From NCBI GenBank assembly GCA_965153355.1, contig OZ231127.1, forward strand, positions 6,696,001 through 6,760,000: a stretch of 64,000 nucleotides of DNA, given 5' to 3'. This document shows, piece by piece, positions 36,401-48,275 of the stretch. The number at the start of each line of letters is the position of its first letter. Positions within the stretch are counted from its first letter, which is position 1. Source of the stretch: Flaccisagitta enflata. Lineage: Eukaryota > Chaetognatha > Sagittoidea > Aphragmophora. The position numbers and the translations under genes are program-made. A model generated the notes under the pieces. The model saw only the letters and a list, made by a program, of their open reading frames with translations. It was not told the origin of the DNA and ran no database searches.

Positions 36401-36890
36401 AGGGCAGCGGCTCCGAAGGGGTCGATGACCTATGCTTTCACACATATGGGGAATTTTCTCCTTCTCCTTCTCCGCCCATCCCCCCCCCCTCCCCACTCAA
36501 ATCGTAGCCTCAAGGCCCAAATCCCTGCCTCAAAGCCCAAATCCCTGTTTCAAGGCCCAAATCATAGTCTTAAGGCCCAAATCCCAACCTCGAGTTCTAA
36601 ATCCCAGCCTCCAGGCCCAAATACCAGCCTCGAGGCCCAAATCCCATTCCCAAGGCCCAAATTCCTTCCTTGAAGCCCAAATCCCCCTTCTAGGCTTAAA
36701 TTTCAGACCCAAGGCCCAAATCTCAGCCTCCAAGCCCAAATCCCAGCCTTGACGCCAAAATCCAAGGCTCTTGTCTTGGGCCAAATCTCAGCCTCAAGAC
36801 CCAAATCCAACATTGAGGCCCAAATCTCAGCCCAATGGCCGAAATCCAGAGGGAAACAGAGTAAATTCCCAATATGTGTGAAAGCATAGT
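36401..36890 (+). mobile_element. Minisatellite-core element B3
   Basis: Starts GGGCAGCGGCTCCGAAGGGG then TCGATGACCTATGCTTTCAC. The core is a minisatellite CAAGGCCCAAATCCCAGCCT, and the end is TATGTGTGAAAGCATAG (the start inverted). The distal GGGGCCGCTGCCC box is missing. Confidence 0.8.
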
Positions 36891-37093
36891 TGTTACCAAC
36901 ATTCACTGTAAATTTGAAGGCTTTCAGGCCAGTAGTTTTGGAGCTACAAAGGTTTACTATTTGCCATTTGGATTTAAAGACGGTGTAGTTATCAGATGAT
37001 TGTAAACTGGGAAACTGTCTTTGCTTCTCAACTCTGTTTTTTGAGCAGACTGAGCTTCGCAGCATTTGTGAGTTGGGGATGGACAGAGCCACT

Positions 37094-37310
37094 TTTTAGT
37101 CGCGTGCTACGCGACTCTACACCCCGCTTTGTCGGTCTGTCCGTCAGTCTGTCGGTCCGTCGGTCCGTTCGTTGGTCTGTCCGTCCGTCACACTTTACTT
37201 TTTTTTTGCGGTCTTTGGCCTCACTGCTCCTGCCCAAATGATCAAGTGACCTCAAATACAGCCCCTGCTCACCTGCACGCGACTGGGGCAGCCGTGTATT
37301 CGGCCTTGTT
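37094..37310 (-). mobile_element. Hairpin element H11 (inverted)
   Basis: Hairpin GTCGCG-TGCTA-CGCGAC at the left, CTCTACACCCCGCTTTGTC, (CCGTCGGT)n, CACACTTTACTTTTTTTTTG, and the end CGTGTATTCGGCCTTGTT. This is the mirror image of H1. Confidence 0.8.
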
Positions 37311-37350
37311 GCTTGAAGCATTGCAAAGAACAATTCGACGCCAATTGGAG

Positions 37351-37555
37351 ATGCTGGATACACGGCTACCCCAGTCGCGTGCGGGTGGGCAGGGGCCATA
37401 CTTGAGGTCAGTGGCGCATTTGGTCAGGAGCAGTAAGGCCAAAAAAAAAAAACATTAACTCCGAAAAAGTAGTGTGACAGTCCGAAAGATGGACGGACAG
37501 ACAGATGGACGGAACAACAAAGCGGGGTGTAAAGTCACGTAGCACGCGACTAAGA
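37351..37555 (+). mobile_element. Hairpin element H12
   Basis: GGATACACGGCTACCCCAGT start, GTGTGACAGTCCGAAAGATG core and a damaged end hairpin GTCACG-TAGCA-CGCGAC. Together with H11 it makes an inverted pair of similar elements. Confidence 0.75.
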
Positions 37556-37649
37556 ATCCTGATTCATTTTAGAGCAAAGGTGGCTCTTTACTTGGAAGTA
37601 GCATTAGAAATATGAAATGTTAAATTCGACATAGCGACCAGTCAAACCA

Positions 37650-37765
37650 AATCAGGCTGGGTAAACGGCTGCCCCAGTCGCGTGTGGATGGGCTGGGGCA
37701 CTAAAAGAAAAGGTCACTAGGGCACTTGTGCTGGAAAAGTGAGCTCACAATGTTCAGAAATGACT
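37650..37765 (+). mobile_element. Hairpin element fragment (start only)
   Basis: GGGTAAACGGCTGCCCCAGT and CGCGTGTGGATGGGCTGGGG, then interrupted by the family-B element that follows. Confidence 0.6.
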
Positions 37766-37769
37766 AAAT

Positions 37770-38419
37770 AGTAGCAAAAGCGTTAGATGGTCAGCGGTAC
37801 CCGTTTCCCCTATGTGAGTATGTACTAATGTGTGATGGTGAGAGGGGCAGCGGCCCCGAAGGGGCCGATGACCTATGCTCAGTAAGTTTTGTTGGTCTAG
37901 GCTGGAATTTAAGCATCCATAATGGCATTTGAGCCTTGAGGCCAGGGTTTGAGCCTCTAGGATTGAAATTGAGCCTCAAGGATTGAAATTGAGCCTCGAG
38001 GCTGGGATTTGAGCCTCGAGGCTGGGATTTGAGCCTTGAGGCTGGGATTTGAGCCTCGAGGATGGGATTTGAGCCTCGAGGATGGGATTTGAGCCTCAAG
38101 GATGGGATTCGAGCCTCGAGGTTAGAATTTGGGCCTTGAGGCTAGAATTAGGGCCTCAAGGCTAGGGTTTGGGCCTCAAGGCTGGGATTTGACCTTCAAG
38201 GCTAGGATATGAGCTTTGAAAGGGGTGGATGGAGGAGAAGGAATTGGGGATAGATGGCCAGATTATGAGCCTTAAGGCTGGATTCCGGGCTATGAGGTTC
38301 GAGGTTTGAGGGGATGGACGGAGGAGTAGAAGGAGAAGAAGAAGGAGAAGAAGAAGAAAGAGAAAGTTCTCCTGTGTGAAAGCATAGGTCATCGGCCTCT
38401 TTGGGGCCGCTGCCCAAAA
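37770..38419 (+). mobile_element. Minisatellite-core element B4
   Basis: Begins GCAAAAGCGTTAGATGGTCA, box GGGGCAGCGGCCCCGAAGGG, a core of about 20 units of GAGGCTGGGATTTGAGCCTC (each unit can pair with itself), then TGTGTGAAAGCATAGGTCAT and TTTGGGGCCGCTGCCCAAAA. Confidence 0.85.
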
Positions 38420-38540
38420 GGAGTAGGGGACTGACCAACTCACCAACCGATCAACATATGGACGGACGGACGCATGGATGGACGGACAGACAGACAAACA
38501 GACAAAGCACGGTGCTGAGTCACGTACTACGCGCCTAAAA
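38420..38540 (+). mobile_element. Hairpin element fragment (end only)
   Basis: A GACGGACGGACGCATGGATG core, AAAGCACGGTGCTGAG and a decayed hairpin (GTCACG-TACTA-CGCGCC) with TAAAAA. Confidence 0.65.
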
Positions 38541-38608
38541 ATACATTTTGAACCACGTTCAAGCATGCACTCCTACTAAACTGGACTCAAAATACAATTT
38601 TACGCCAA

Positions 38609-38977
38609 CCGGAAGTGACGCGCCACATTTTGACGTCGTTTTTTTGCCAATTGCCGTCGTCAAAAAGTTTTTTTGACGCAAAAATTGGATTCTACTTTGA
38701 AATCTACATCGCAAAGAGTTGCCATCTCAGATTTTCTCCTCAAAGGAAGACGCTTATTCATGTTTAAAAGTAGTTCCTATCAGAAATCGTGATAATTTCT
38801 CGGCCAATCTATTCTGGATTGTAGTCCTTAACGCATTATTTTTTCCGTTGATAGGATCTTGAAAGTTAAGGACTTTTTATGATTGTTATTTCATAACAAC
38901 ACATCTGGTCATCATTTGAGCCGGTGGTTGAGGGGTTTTTAGAATTTTTTGATATTTTCCCGACGTCTAATGCTCAT
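38609..38977 (-). repeat. Right arm of a 369-bp inverted pair
   Basis: Starts CCGGAAGTGACGCGCCA and ends CCCGACGTCTAATGCTCATG, the reverse complement of the left arm at 34683-35051, with many point differences. Confidence 0.85.
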
Positions 38978-39484
38978 GTTTATATGCATGTTTACATTGC
39001 CAACACATACACGCCTTAAACAAACAAATAACCGTTGATATACATATTAATTGTTCACGTTGATTAACATCAGACGAAGACATGTCTCTGAAAAACATGT
39101 GAACAATATTCTAATGAGGTTAGTGCTGATATTCAGTTCCGCTTGGCTGCTTTTTCTTCATTTGCATTTTTAGAACAAACGCTTTCCGTTTTAGAATAAC
39201 ATTTTTGTGTGCAGTGTAATTTTTATAGATCTTTTTTTTTTATAGATAGATACCACAACAACAAAAACAACAAATGGTATTCAGTACAAGGTGGTCCAAA
39301 ATCGGATTTACTGGTTTCGAAAAAAATCATTGTCCCTTTAAGAAGTCCTGAGCCTGTTTTGCTGTGCATCGTTTTGATGATTACCCCCAACACCCCAACA
39401 CCCTTTTCTTCTTTGCTTGTTTGTTTTTTTTTTCTTCCTGCTGCTTTATAACTCTACAAATGGAAACAATCAATGAAATCAAAG

Positions 39485-40896
39485 ACGACACAAAACCAGC
39501 GCTGACAGAAGCGCAAACAACAGCAGTCATCGCAACTACAAATCAACAACAAGAAGAAAAACAACAACAGCAACCAAAGCAACAACAGCAACCAAAGCAA
39601 CAACAACAAATAAAGCAGCCGCTTCAGCACCAACGGTCCAATCAGCTTTCATCGGCGATGACTGAGTTGTCTCCTCTTCCTCCAAACGCCTTAGATTCTA
39701 GCTTATCTCGACCCACGCCAGCGCTGGCGACCAGTTCCAGCTTATCACGAACTACTCCGGCGGCAGCAGCACCAGCCCGTCGGACGACGTTGCCCATGTC
39801 GACGGCGGTCAACACGACGGACGAACCGACGGCGCCATCGCCACCGCCGGTCCGTCCGGCGTTCCGGCTCCTGACGCCGACGAAGCAACGAAATCCGCCG
39901 ACGAAACAATTGCTGAGAACGTTGACGCCGACCAAATTCAGAGTGGCGCCCATGACAGCGGAAGAGGAGGCGGCGGAGGAGGAGGAGGAGAGAGCGGCGG
40001 CGGCGGTGGCTGCCGCGGCGGAGGCGTTATTGAAGGGTGATGCTGCTGCGGCGGATGGAGAGGAAGTGGTGGAAAAAGTTGGCGATGGAGTGGAAGCGTC
40101 AAACGTCGATGAGAAGGAAGCGGAAGTGGAAGTGGATCCGGATGTGGAAGCGGAAAACGCGTCTGACGAAGAGATGGCGCCGGGACGTGAAAGACCGGAA
40201 ACGACCGGATTGAGTCGGCCGACGAGTCACGTCGGAAGCGCCGGAAGTCGACAAAGTGGCGGTGGCGAAGTTGAGGGGGTTGGCTTCGAAGGTGTCGTCG
40301 ACGACGTTGTTCAACATCCGACGGAGGATGTTCGTCCAACGAGTAGTCGACCCGAAAGCGGAAACGGCAGCTTGAGAAGCGGTAATCTGAGTCGACGAGC
40401 GAGTGGGAATTTGAGCGGAGGAGGAAGTCGACCCGTCAGCGCATCTCTGCCGCCAGTGGAGAGTCCCGTCGAGGATGTCGAGGCAGCTGCAACAGCTGCG
40501 GCAGCAGCAGCAACGGGAGGAATCCAATCGCCGCTGAGGCTCTCCATTGAAAAACTTCAAATACCGAATGAAGACGACGACAACGCCACCGCGAATTCTT
40601 CCCCAACCGGAAACGCAGCTGCAGCAGCAGCAGCAGCAGCTTCCGTCTCTGCCGCCGACGCTCCAGCTTCACCTTCCTCTTTGCCTCCTTCTTCTTTACC
40701 TTCGCCTCCTGATCATAGAACAACGCCCGAGGGTGACTCTCACGCCGACGACGACGAAGCGACGCTGCAGCAACAACAACTCATGCTACAGCAGGAACAA
40801 CAGCAGCAGCAGCAACAACAGCAGTCCCCAGATGTGGAGAAAATGGCGTTAAGCAACGGTTTTGTACCGGACGGTCATTTGGCTGTCACCGCGTAG
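39485..40896 (+). CDS. Last exon: Gln/Ala/Ser-rich disordered tail
   Basis: After a T/C-rich tract the first AG is ATCAAAG at 39484; joining the exon at 33927 there gives ...NKL-DDTKPALTEAQ in phase (AG at 39508 is also in phase). The frame ends at TAG 40894. It has about 470 residues: poly-Gln (two places), TPTKQR/TPTKF basic motifs (RLLTPTKQRNPPTK, RTLTPTKFRVAP), an Ala/Glu tract, acidic stretches, Ser-rich SRPTS/SRRAS sites that look like kinase targets, poly-Ala, and an end in SNGFVPDGHLAVTA. No domain is seen and it is disordered by inference. An ATG at 39460 in a good context could also start an independent short transcript. AATAAA follows at 41253. Confidence 0.82.
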
Positions 40897-41252
40897 CAAG
40901 CGTCACACTTTTGCGTAACACTTCTGCGTCCAATTCTGCGTCAATGGTCATCGCATACTGAAAGAACTTTGCTTGTACCTTACTATCCGTTTCTAAGTTA
41001 TACGACCATTGCGTCCGCAAACAATCGAAAATATCTACCAAATGAAGGATTAACAAAAAAAAAACAAAAACAAAACAAAAACAAAACAAACAAACACAAA
41101 AAATCTAAACCACATTCATTTCATTCAGCTTGGAACCGAAAGTTTAAACATCGCTCCTTCCACACTCATTTTCTCTTTCTCCTTTGCTTGAAACGAAAGG
41201 TTTGTTATTCCTAGTAACACCTTTACTAAAACTCTCTGTAACAGTCACTAAC

Positions 41253-41258
41253 AATAAA
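41253..41258 (+). terminator. Polyadenylation signal AATAAA
   Basis: The first AATAAA after the stop at 40896, giving a 3' UTR of about 380 nt. Confidence 0.6.
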
Positions 41259-41359
41259 ACTCTCTCTAACAGTAACTAACGATCGTCAAAACTTGGCTAG
41301 ACATGACACTCACACTTCATAGTTGGTTATAAATCAAAGCTGATGAAAGTTCGATTTGT

Positions 41360-41490
41360 TTTTTGGTGCGACAAAGCACCTCTATAATTGGCTGTGTCCG
41401 TTGGTTGGTCGGTCGGTCGGTCGGTTGGGTAACGCATTCGTTCGACGATCCACACGTCGCACCTTATTGGCCTATTTGGCCTTGTTTTTT
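41360..41490 (-). mobile_element. Hairpin element H15 (GGCCAAG subtype, inverted, short)
   Basis: Hairpin GGTGC-GACAAA-GCACC (41365-41380), CTCTATAATTGGCTGTGTCC, (GGTCGGTC)n, then TTGGCCTATTTGGCCTTGTT. Confidence 0.8.
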
Positions 41491-42344
41491 CGCAGCTCTA
41501 GACTCTTGTCACAGGCATGCCACAGGCATGTCACAGGCATAAGAACTTTTTGACATTCTTTTAAATATGCACTCTGTAGATCAAGACTTGTACTCGGTTC
41601 CCCTTTGGCAGCTCGAAGCCGCTCTCTCTCAATGATTGATTACATCCACTTGAATCACATTGACATGAATAACTGTGACTATAAATTACAATGACCTACA
41701 TTCTTTCCCCCCCCCTTCTTTTCTGACAATGGGCGGAGCTTGAGTACAATTTATTTTGTCAAAATCAGTATTTTGACTGTCAAGTGTCAAAGAGTTGGAG
41801 TAGCTCTCTCACTAGTCTACTTTACTCGCCTCTCGAAACACGACATTCTCATTCGTAACTTGAGTTTAGAGAGAGTTGACAAGTAACTAAATAAGGTTCT
41901 TTTTTTTCGTTCCGTTTCATAAATCAAGACAAAAAAGTCATTGATATTTATTTATGTGTTTTATATCAATCGAGGGAATGCGCTTTTCTTTTACATATAA
42001 ATTGATTTTCGTGACAATGTAGGATTTGATTTTTTTTGTCGTAAAGAACAAGATATTTTTTTCAAATTTCAACACAATCAACAGTCAGAATTCGTGCCAA
42101 GGCCAATTGCAATAAATTCTCATTTGGTATTTTTTCATGAATGTTTCTGGAGTAGCAACAGTTGGAAGATCAAATGGAACAGCAATTGGATCAATAAAGA
42201 GATCAATTCATGATTGAGTGGCTGCAAGTGAGGATTTTTATCATAAAAATAGGACAATTTAAGATTAAGTAAAGACAACAAAAAAAGCATGGATGATTAA
42301 TGTACCCAGATTGAAGTGACAATAGCACTTGTTTTGATCCTCTT
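41491..42344. other. Intergenic stretch
   Basis: AT-rich, with a triplicated CACAGGCAT near 41510-41540. It lies between the convergent ends of the plus-strand gene and the Ig gene. No gene is seen. Confidence 0.5.
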
Positions 42345-42350
42345 TTTATT
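42345..42350 (-). terminator. Polyadenylation signal AATAAA (minus strand)
   Basis: TTTATT on the plus strand, about 100 nt after the stop of the Ig gene, a typical position for its 3' end. Confidence 0.65.
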
Positions 42351-42452
42351 CAGTGGTCAAAAAGAAAAGAAAAATCATTCTTGTGATTTCAATTCTAAAA
42401 CAAAATTCTGACATTGTTTAACCAAATGTCCTTAACCGTTAACGGATTACTT

Positions 42453-43267
42453 TCACCGCGCGCCCGTTTGTTGCAAGGCCTCCAGTGTTCCATATTTGGT
42501 ACTAACGGAACTCCGTCTTTCCGTCGAAGGAGAAGGACCGACCCGATTGGTTGGTTGGTCGGTCGGCTGGGCCATCCAACAATTGGTTGGTTGGTCGGTC
42601 GGTTGGGCCGTGCGTCGATTGGTTGGTTGGTCGGTTGGTTGGGCCGTGCGTCGATTACCATTTGGAGGATGATGATGATGATGACCCAGCCCATTAGAAT
42701 TTGAAGTGGTGGCTATCGTGGGATGTTTTCTGTTATGACTCTGGAGGCTTTTATGGTTGATAAAGAGAAGTGCGAGGAAAATGGTCCCGAGGCACAAATT
42801 GACGCCGAAAATGATGGAAATTTCCAGCGTCTGGGACTCGGGCACGTAAACTTTGAGTGACCACGAAATGCAAGCAGTCTGATTATTGCCGCGCGTGTGG
42901 ACGAAATAATTGGAACGAACATCGTCATTAGCGCCACCTTCGCTACCACCACCACCACCACCACCACCACCACCACCACCGCCACCGCCACCACCACCAC
43001 CACCACCACCACCACAGCTGCCACCATCGCCAACACCGCTACCCCCACGACGACCACCACCACCACGACCACCACCATCACCACGATCACCACTGTTGAC
43101 ACCACCATGAACGCCTCCGTCATCACGGCCACCGCCACCCCTCCTGCTGCCATCATCGCCACCGCCACCCCTCCCACTGCCATCACCGCCACCTTGGTTG
43201 CGCGTTGTCACTTTTACCGCGCTAACTTGGCAAGAATAATTGCCCGTGTCCTCCTCTGTCACATTCA
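42453..43267 (-). CDS. Ig-domain membrane protein, exon 2 (F strand, Gly-rich loop, TM, tail)
   Basis: Acceptor CTCGTTTTTCTTAG on the minus strand, phase 1, stop TGA at 42453-42455; 271 codons. It completes the Ig domain: VNVTEEDTGNYSCQV (the DxGxYxC signature of the F strand), then an ~88-residue Gly-rich insert (about 42.93-43.19 kb), then a G-strand-like end ISWSLKVYVPE. A hydrophobic helix (ISIIFGVNLCLGTIFLALLF) crosses the membrane. The cytoplasmic tail has a His/Pro stretch, three to four repeats of RRTAQPTDQPTN and a Ser-rich end. NVT and NYS are N-glycosylation sites outside the membrane. A cell-surface receptor or adhesion role is inferred from the architecture; no signalling motif is seen in the tail. 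Upstream exon: 44121-44553. Confidence 0.85.
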
Positions 43268-44120
<853 letters not shown>

Positions 44121-44553
44121 CTAGATGGAGTCTGCTGCTATTGTCGACGAAATGTTTCGTGTCATTCATTGGCAGCTTCCATTTGACCTTCCACTTGACG
44201 ACCTCTTTGCCTTCTTCATCCGTATCTTCATCCTCCATGTTGGCCACTTCCGGTTTATAGAAAGCGTTGAGACAGTCGATGATCACTTCCGATTCGACTG
44301 CCGCAGGACCCACGACAACGCCTTTGATGTTGCTGCAAATTTGCTGCCAGCCTTCGCATTCGACGAAGTGATGGAGATCGCCGTTGCGGCAATCCACGAG
44401 TGAAGGGAGGAAGATGTTGCCACAGAGAAGGAATAACGGAAGCAGTTGCGGCAAGATGCTGTTGACGAAGGAAGATGAAGGGCGATGTCGGGAGGAATAA
44501 ATTCGATGACCGAGCGATGGACCGACCGATGGACTGGCACATGAGCGAATCAT
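44121..44553 (-). CDS. Ig-domain membrane protein, exon 1 (signal peptide, Ig strands A-E)
   Basis: From the ATG at 44553 to the donor at 44121 (phase 1), 144 codons. A hydrophobic segment (ILPQLLPLFLLCGNIFLPSL) about 31 residues in acts as signal sequence; the stretch before it is long for a signal peptide, so an upstream first exon with a splice at about 44462 (TTCGTCAACAG) is an alternative. Then come a Cys pair (VECEGWQQICSN), the B-strand Cys in SEVIIDCLNAF, an acidic loop, the C-strand Trp in VVKWKVKWKL, and NDT and NSS glycosylation sites. The junction reads SSRLHL|VNVTEEDTGNYSC, the classic E-F passage of a V-set domain, which proves the splice. The whole protein has about 415 residues. 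Confidence 0.82.
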
Positions 44554-44721
44554 CGTTAAGAGTCTTGCAAGTGGAGGAGGAGGAGGAGGCTTTAGATGAT
44601 GATGTCGATGATTATGTCCATATTTGGTGATATATCGATGATGACATCGAACATAGTTGATGATTGATGATTTCAGTCGATTCTTCTCCTTTAGCTTCTT
44701 TTCTGGCAAATGCCGTGTCAC

Positions 44722-46648
44722 AAGTTAACGGTTGTCATGCCGTGACAAAGATAAACAAAACAATTGGAAGAGTGATGTTGTCATATTGATAATCTGAGAT
44801 GCCGTGACTCACAAAAAAAGAAAAGACATTTGATTTTGTCAGTCTCACGGAGCTGGAAGTTGCACTTTCAATCGACAACTTTTTAAAAGTTATTTAGTCA
44901 AGATGTGTAACAATACTACTTGCTATTCAAACTGATTTTATTTTGTCGTCAACACAACCGTCTCATTTCGAAATTCAAGGTTTTATTTTACCAATTTTAA
45001 AACCTCTCTCTCTCTTTCTCTCTCTCTCTCTCTTGTATTGTTTTAATGTCAATTTTTCGAACGTAGAAAGGAGTAATTAGAGACGGAATACTGAAACTGA
45101 TGTCTGAAGGAGATTGGGCCGAAAAAAAAAGAACCTGATACGGTTAGTCCGTTGGTTGATCGGTTAGTCCGTCGGTCGGTCAGTCGATCGGTTAGTCCGC
45201 CATAATCTTTATAACTGATTGTTTTTGGTATAGCTGTCCCTGCTAAACCGTTTTTTTTTTTCAGTTTTTTTACAATTTTTTGTGAGACGGTTCGAGGTCC
45301 GTGATCAAAAAGTGATAACGGATAACAAAATCTTTCTTAGATTCTGAATTCGGCCCCTCGGGTCATCTTCTGAACCCAAAGCTCACACAATCACAAAGAG
45401 AAAGCGAGAACAGCTTTACTCCCTAACTGTGAAATATCCTTCGATCCGTCGTTTTCCTATCGGTCGGCTTATCAGACCGTTCAGATTTTAAACTGATTCT
45501 CCTCCAGCTGCGTTGCCCTCCGTGATTTACATACTTGGAAATCCTAAGACAATGGACGACAGTATTCTAACTAAATCTGTGTCTGTTTGCATATTGTGGG
45601 TGATAAGGTTCACGATTGCAGAATTGTCATCTTTCCATTCTTTATATGTATTAATACGTAGATCTGCTGTACTTATTTATTCACCTTTTCTTAAGTTGAA
45701 CTCTCTTTTAGTACTTCTTGTAGATTTGTAAATCTACACTCTTTGTACGTAATCAATACGTAGGTCTGCTGTCAAGTTTATATGTACCAAAAAGCCAAAT
45801 TGTGAAAAAAATGAAATTCACTTGATTTTGCTCTGCGCCTAGATTATATCTGATCCAGAAAGGACTGACTCTATGGGAAAAGCTGACTGCTAAGCTCTTC
45901 CTATTATTTTTTTTTGAATGATGACCTAACAAACAAAAGAAGGAAAGGAAAATATGCACATACATGTACCCTTTTTTAAAAAACTTACTTAGCTCTTCCT
46001 GTTATTTCTGATTGCCAAACAAACGGAAAAAAAAGAAAAGAAAATATGTACATACTTGGATTCCTTTAAAACTGATGGGACTGCATTATGTCTATTTGTT
46101 TCAAATCGTGAAAATTGCTGTAAATAGGGTGTAGGGATGGTGACCCCATCCAAATCGTCCTTTTGGTCCTTCCAATAAATCCCATTTCTCTCTCTCACGA
46201 TTGGAATAAGCTAATTTACAAAATCGCGTTTTCTCGATTGATTCGTCACCAATTCATTGATTGATAACACGTTCCTGGCCAATTACATGTTATCAATCAA
46301 TCAATCAATCGTCACCAATTCTTTTTTCACGATCTAGCATGAATCTTACTTTTTACGATAACAAGGTCTAAACATTTGTCTTTTTTTGATACTAACTCTC
46401 TTTCTCTGTTCTCATGTTCTTACATTCTCCCCTTTTCAACCCACTTCTCCTTATTTCCTTTTTTATTTTCATTTTTTCATTTTCATTTTCATTGTCATTT
46501 TCATTTTTTCATTTTCATTTTCATTTTCATTTTTTCATCTTCATCTTCATCTTTTTTCATCTTCATCTTCATCTTCTTCTTTTCTTCCTCTCTTTTTTCT
46601 TCTCTTATTCCTTCCTCTTCTTCTTCTTCTTCTTCATGCCCTCTTCAG
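44722..46648. other. Intergenic or intronic stretch
   Basis: AT-rich. Contains a (GGTTAGTCCGTCGGTCGGTC) patch at 45.14-45.20 kb related to the hairpin-element core, a pair of near repeats (CTCTTCCTRTTATTT at 45.90 and 45.99 kb) and a long T/C-rich tract from 46.38 kb that leads into the acceptor at 46648. No other gene is seen. Confidence 0.5.
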
Positions 46649-46699
46649 GTGACGGCTACAACTAAGACCTTCGCGACTTTTGACGGAACGACGCCTTAA
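46649..46699 (+). CDS. Orphan last-exon candidate
   Basis: After a 250-bp pyrimidine-rich tract and a near-perfect acceptor (CATGCCCTCTTCAG), 16 codons are open in phase 0, VTATTKTFATFDGTTP, then TAA. An AATAAA lies at about 47509. The only upstream exons seen that leave in phase 0 are those ending at 32086 and 33013, so this could be an alternative end of the DG-repeat gene, or belong to a gene not resolved here. Confidence 0.4.
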   Translation: MTATTKTFATFDGTTP

Positions 46700-47508
46700 A
46701 CGTCGCCCGTCCATCGTCTGCCGCAGCAACATGCTGTAGCAATACAGCAACATGCTGTAACAATGCAGCAACATGCAACAGCCAAAAGAAGCCGTCGCAA
46801 AAGAAACCGAAAAACCTTCTCATTCGGACCGATCAATCAGGACTACGCCTTTCGAACCGTGAATTCCCTAAAGTTTTTTTTTTTTTCAAGAAGACATTTG
46901 TTTTAATGATGACATAAACAAAAACAATGCCGAGTTTATATCTTAAGAGGAAAAATACTATTCCTTTTTTTTTTTATACAAGTGGAAAAATGAAGAACTT
47001 TTCCTCTCATCTTCTCTCGAAGCAGAGAAAGAGAATGAGATCAAACTAGGAAAGATTCACCAACATTTTCCCACTTGTATGACTTTTCCTTAATTGGTAT
47101 AGTTTTATGTAAATGATTTACAGGGAATACAATCAATTGACAAGAAAAAGAATTGTTAATTTCATTACAAAAAAGAAAAATGCAACAAGTTGTTAAAAAA
47201 AATCTTATTCTCACGGTTTTAATTTGTTTTTTTTTTAAGTTGTTTAATTGAATTAATTTATCAGCGCCTTTTTCGTTGTTTCTTCGTTGTAACTTCAGAG
47301 AATATTTATTATTGATATTATTATTATTCGTATTTTGAATATATGACTTTACATGTACGCCCACATCAATCATCAGCTTTACGTCCAAAAAATATTCTAA
47401 AAAAAAGAAGAAAAAACAAAACAATTTGAAAAATCAAAGGGATTTAGTCACGCTTGTCGCTTATCATCCCATCCTACGCGTGCTCTTTGATTTAAAAAAA
47501 TCAATACA

Positions 47509-47514
47509 ATAAAA
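47509..47514 (+). terminator. Polyadenylation signal AATAAA
   Basis: In CAATACAATAAAATG, about 810 nt after the stop of the orphan exon. Confidence 0.35.
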
Positions 47515-48275
47515 TGAATAAAAGAAAATAATTAAAAAAACAAATTGTTAGATAAACGTAGTTATTTAAAATCTGACCGCATTCTCTAGTCTCCGTGTAC
47601 ATATAGTCATAAAATTTACTCACTTTAACCTCATTTTCATAAATCATTCGAGTCACGAATTATTTCTTTTTTAAATGTCTCTCTCTCATCTAGTCGTTCA
47701 TTATCATCAAAAATGAATATATTCATAAATGTGAAATGGTGCCCTATGTATATTGTATATTCATTTACGTTGATACCGATTTATATACAAAATATCTAAC
47801 TAATTGATATATCGCTGTTTGAGCTACATCACAGCAGCTGAAAAGAGAAAGAGATAGTGATTGTGTCATTCTATCTATATGCAAATCTGCTTTATCTCTC
47901 ACTCTCATATTTCGCAATGGTTCTCGTGTTGACAAGGATGAAATACAATTTTTGGTACCAGATCCAAATTAAGTTTTTTTTTTTTCATAAGACTAAATAT
48001 GAGCATGTTGTATGAAAGCGTGTTGTAAGCATGAAGCGATGATATGATAATATCAGTAGTTATAATCCGAACACAGCCATTTATTCAGTGCCTTCAGGCC
48101 TTTAGCTTATGCATCAGTATCGATCAGAGCGGCGAAAAATTAAGAATAGGTTTGCAGCTATAGAGTAAGAAGCGTAGATATGCAGAGATATCACAGAGTG
48201 GGACGCAGAAAGATAAGAACAACCCTGAACGCGTGAACGTCTCCTGCGTTGAACCAGAGCTATGAAGCAAACTGT

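Larger units (their letters stand above)
33928..39484 (+). other. 5.6-kb intron packed with transposon fragments
   Basis: Holds a 369-bp inverted pair enclosing a cluster of hairpin elements and two family-B elements, listed separately. The stretches 33.93-34.68 and 38.98-39.45 kb are plain AT-rich sequence; the latter ends in a T/C-rich tract at about 39400-39445. Confidence 0.65.

Noticed and set aside
44125-44403. A plus-strand 92-codon frame over the Ig exon
   Set aside because: It is the antisense of a well-supported minus-strand exon with signal sequence and Ig signature.
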